Assembly (NCBI GenBank): GCA_043806215.1
Contig: JAZDHD010000230.1
Location: forward strand, 1-5,768
Direction: 5' to 3'
Source of the DNA: JAVHLK01 sp043806215
GTDB taxonomy: Bacteria; Desulfobacterota; Desulfomonilia; Desulfomonilales; Desulfomonilaceae
DNA: 5,768 nucleotides
The notes beneath the pieces are model-generated. The model searched no databases, was not told where the DNA came from, and saw only the letters and a program-made list of their open reading frames with translations. Position 1 is the stretch's first letter. Each line of letters opens with the position of its first letter. The translations under genes and the position numbers were made by a program. Below are positions 4,121 to 5,768 of the stretch, in pieces.

Positions 4121-5749
4121 TCATTCCTTCCCGGCGAAGTTCAGTCCGGTCACTTGGTAGACGGTTTCGGGTTTGTCGATTCCCTTGAGGCGGACCTCGC
4201 GTGTGGAGCAAACGTGCAGATCCTCGTTGATGCAGCGGTAGACCGATGAAGTGAGCAGTATTTCCCCGCCGTTTGTATGACCCTCGACTCGGAAGGCCAC
4301 ATTGATGGGATTGCCCAGTGCGCCGTATTTTTTGCGTTTTTCACATCCGATATTGCCGACGATGAGTTCGCCGGTGTTTATGCCGATCCCCATTTGAAGC
4401 TGCGGAAGCCCAAGTTCCGTGAACTCGCGGTTGAGAGCCTTCAAGGCTTCCTGCATTGCCAAGGCGCATGCCACTGCGCGGCCGGCGTGATCCGGGAGCA
4501 TCCTTGGCGCCCCGAAGAACACGAGGATGCCGTCCCCCGTGAATTCGTCGATTGTGCCTCCGTGGCGGATAATGATATCGGTCATGCGCCCCAGGTAACG
4601 GTTGATTATCTCCAGCACCGCATGCGGGGGAAGCCGTTCCGACAAGGGAGTAAATCCGCGGAGATCCGACACGAGAATGGTGATCTCACGGAGTTCGCCA
4701 CGCAAATCGACTCCGCCCGGTGATTTCAGGATCTCGGCAACCACTTCCTCGCTCAGGTAGCGCCCAAAGGTGTCTCTCACCGCGTTCAACTCCTTGATTT
4801 CCTGCAGCATGCGGTTGAACTGCTCGCTCATCTGACCGATGTCGTCGTTGGAGACTACCGGGACCACGGTTTCGAGTTCGCCGCGACCGATCTTTTCCAT
4901 GGCCCGGCGGGTATACATGAGGGGCACGGAAATGCTTTTCGAGAGGAAGAGGGATAACCCTGCAGCGAGGATCAAGGCCCAAGCGAGGAGAAACTCCACG
5001 GCCAAGGGCATTTGCGAGATAAAGCTCTCCAGGGGTTGACGGCCGGCCTGGATTTCCTGGATACGGTGAATAATCAATTGGCTCATCACGGCGATGGGGA
5101 GCGAACCCAGCATGAACGTCACGAGAAATATCTTGGGAAGCACATTTATCTTTCGGATCGGGGGAACGGACCTGAGAATCTCGTGGGGAAAGGAATGGTA
5201 GACCGTCGACCGCAGCCACCAATCCAACACAAAGTAGGCGAATACTACAGTAGAGGGAGCTCCTACGAAAACCATCCAAACGACCATTTTGTGGGATTTT
5301 CCAGGGACCCAGGGAAAAATGGAAGGCATGACGTAAGGGGCGATGCCGATGGCAAGAGCCATCACGAGCCAACAGAGCAAGGAAGCCAGAGCGACCTTGA
5401 TGGGAAGGTCAAGTATCCTGCCGACCAGGGAGAGTATTTCCGCCTTTTCCGCGGAGTCCAACGGACCGGTGAAGTCATCCTTGGTCACACGTTTACTCTC
5501 ACGGAGGATCGGCCGAAAAACCCGCCCGATGTATATTGGAAAGATCGTCAACAGGATCACGGCCATCAGCACCAAGGAAAACACCAAGGCGTCCCATACG
5601 GTCGCAGCCAACGCCGTGTCCGTGACTCGCGGCTCGATGACGGAAAACCAGACGAACGTTACTACCACTCCGAAAAGATTTGCGGATATGTTAATCAACG
5701 GCACCGCGGACAAACGTCTAACAGCCCGGGAGGCCAACATCTTACTCAT
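4121..5749 (-). CDS. Membrane-bound class III nucleotide cyclase, 6 TM-HAMP-cyclase, 542 aa
   Basis: It should make cAMP or cGMP from ATP or GTP in the cytoplasm in response to a membrane signal. About six hydrophobic helices are visible (near 17-38, 50-75, 115-140, 154-177, 204-227 and 246-270). A HAMP linker follows at about 270-322 (P276, IGRGELE, NDDIG), then a transducing linker (FGRYLSEEVVAEIL, 328-341). The catalytic domain runs from about 351 to 533. Metal-binding aspartates are D362 (VSDLRGFT) and D406 (EFTGDG); transition-state residues are N483 and R487 (NVAFR). The purine-specifying pair is E402 and G476 instead of the Lys and Thr/Asp of typical adenylate cyclases, so GTP use is possible. 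A family name of adenylate cyclase is therefore not safe. The start is secure: AGGGG lies six nt upstream, and an in-frame TAG at 5759-5761 blocks any extension. The frame is complete and undisrupted. Its stop codon is followed at once by repeat DNA. Confidence 0.93.
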   Translation of the reverse strand: MSKMLASRAVRRLSAVPLINISANLFGVVVTFVWFSVIEPRVTDTALAATVWDALVFSLVLMAVILLTIFPIYIGRVFRPILRESKRVTKDDFTGPLDSAEKAEILSLVGRILDLPIKVALASLLCWLVMALAIGIAPYVMPSIFPWVPGKSHKMVVWMVFVGAPSTVVFAYFVLDWWLRSTVYHSFPHEILRSVPPIRKINVLPKIFLVTFMLGSLPIAVMSQLIIHRIQEIQAGRQPLESFISQMPLAVEFLLAWALILAAGLSLFLSKSISVPLMYTRRAMEKIGRGELETVVPVVSNDDIGQMSEQFNRMLQEIKELNAVRDTFGRYLSEEVVAEILKSPGGVDLRGELREITILVSDLRGFTPLSERLPPHAVLEIINRYLGRMTDIIIRHGGTIDEFTGDGILVFFGAPRMLPDHAGRAVACALAMQEALKALNREFTELGLPQLQMGIGINTGELIVGNIGCEKRKKYGALGNPINVAFRVEGHTNGGEILLTSSVYRCINEDLHVCSTREVRLKGIDKPETVYQVTGLNFAGKE

Positions 5750-5755
5750 ACGTCG

Positions 5756-5760
5756 CCCCT
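5756..5760 (-). promoter_or_regulatory. Ribosome binding site of the cyclase gene
   Basis: Read on the minus strand, AGGGG stands six nt before the ATG at 5749. Its first two bases are part of the in-frame TAG stop (5759-5761), which confirms that translation cannot begin further upstream. The promoter lies beyond the window. Confidence 0.65.
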
Positions 5761-5768
5761 AAGGAACC

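Noticed and set aside
3774..4211. Minus-strand frames of 68-145 codons between the intron and the cyclase
   Set aside because: They consist of translated repeat DNA with phrases echoed at the left edge of the window, and have no plausible ribosome binding site.
5343..5762. 139-codon plus-strand frame opposite the cyclase N-terminus
   Set aside because: It is the antisense of a secure gene with membrane helices and gives a Thr/Arg-rich peptide without family features.

Overview
The window comes from a bacterium of middling GC content. The combination of a six-helix membrane HAMP-cyclase, an exported ankyrin-repeat protein, REP-type hairpins with a decayed REP-associated (RAYT/IS200-like) transposase, and a group II intron would suit an environmental Desulfobacterota-like (deltaproteobacterial) lineage. 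That assignment is an inference from style; no marker gene proves it. No tRNA, rRNA or CRISPR array was seen.

Layout by increasing coordinate. Positions 1-430 hold no believable gene. They are a patchwork of intergenic repeat bricks: CCAAG-type boxes, a 47-bp core that recurs elsewhere in the window, and several strong hairpins. Positions 430-628 hold the truncated, mutated 5' part of a HUH (Y1/RAYT) transposase on the minus strand, fused directly to those repeats. Positions 629-1017 have no recognisable gene. Then come three minus-strand genes or gene parts: an unrecognised exported protein (1018-1719), and an exported ankyrin protein of 11 repeats split by a frameshift into a 5' part (2733-3038) and a 3' part (1867-2736). 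The last gene, also on the minus strand, is a 542-residue membrane-bound class III nucleotide cyclase (4121-5749). Its start is fixed by an upstream in-frame stop, and its stop codon touches a repeat.

The 1.08 kb between the cyclase and the ankyrin gene is the most interesting stretch. It contains a compact group II intron on the plus strand (about 3163-3886, 724 nt). Its 5' GUGCG motif, domain V with the AGC triad, and domain VI with a bulged A eight nt from the 3' end are all visible. Only a 42-codon remnant of the reverse transcriptase/maturase gene remains. The intron lies between two copies of the 47-bp repeat core in opposite orientation (40/47 identical), and its splice junctions fall at the dyad centre of that palindrome: joined exons would read ACCA|TGGT. 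It appears to have entered the tip of a pre-existing long hairpin.

The three minus-strand genes show no obvious shared pathway. The ankyrin gene and the unknown exported gene are close enough (147 nt) to be co-transcribed. The cyclase is separated from them by the repeat and intron block and is probably its own unit. The intron and its RT remnant run opposite to every gene in the window.
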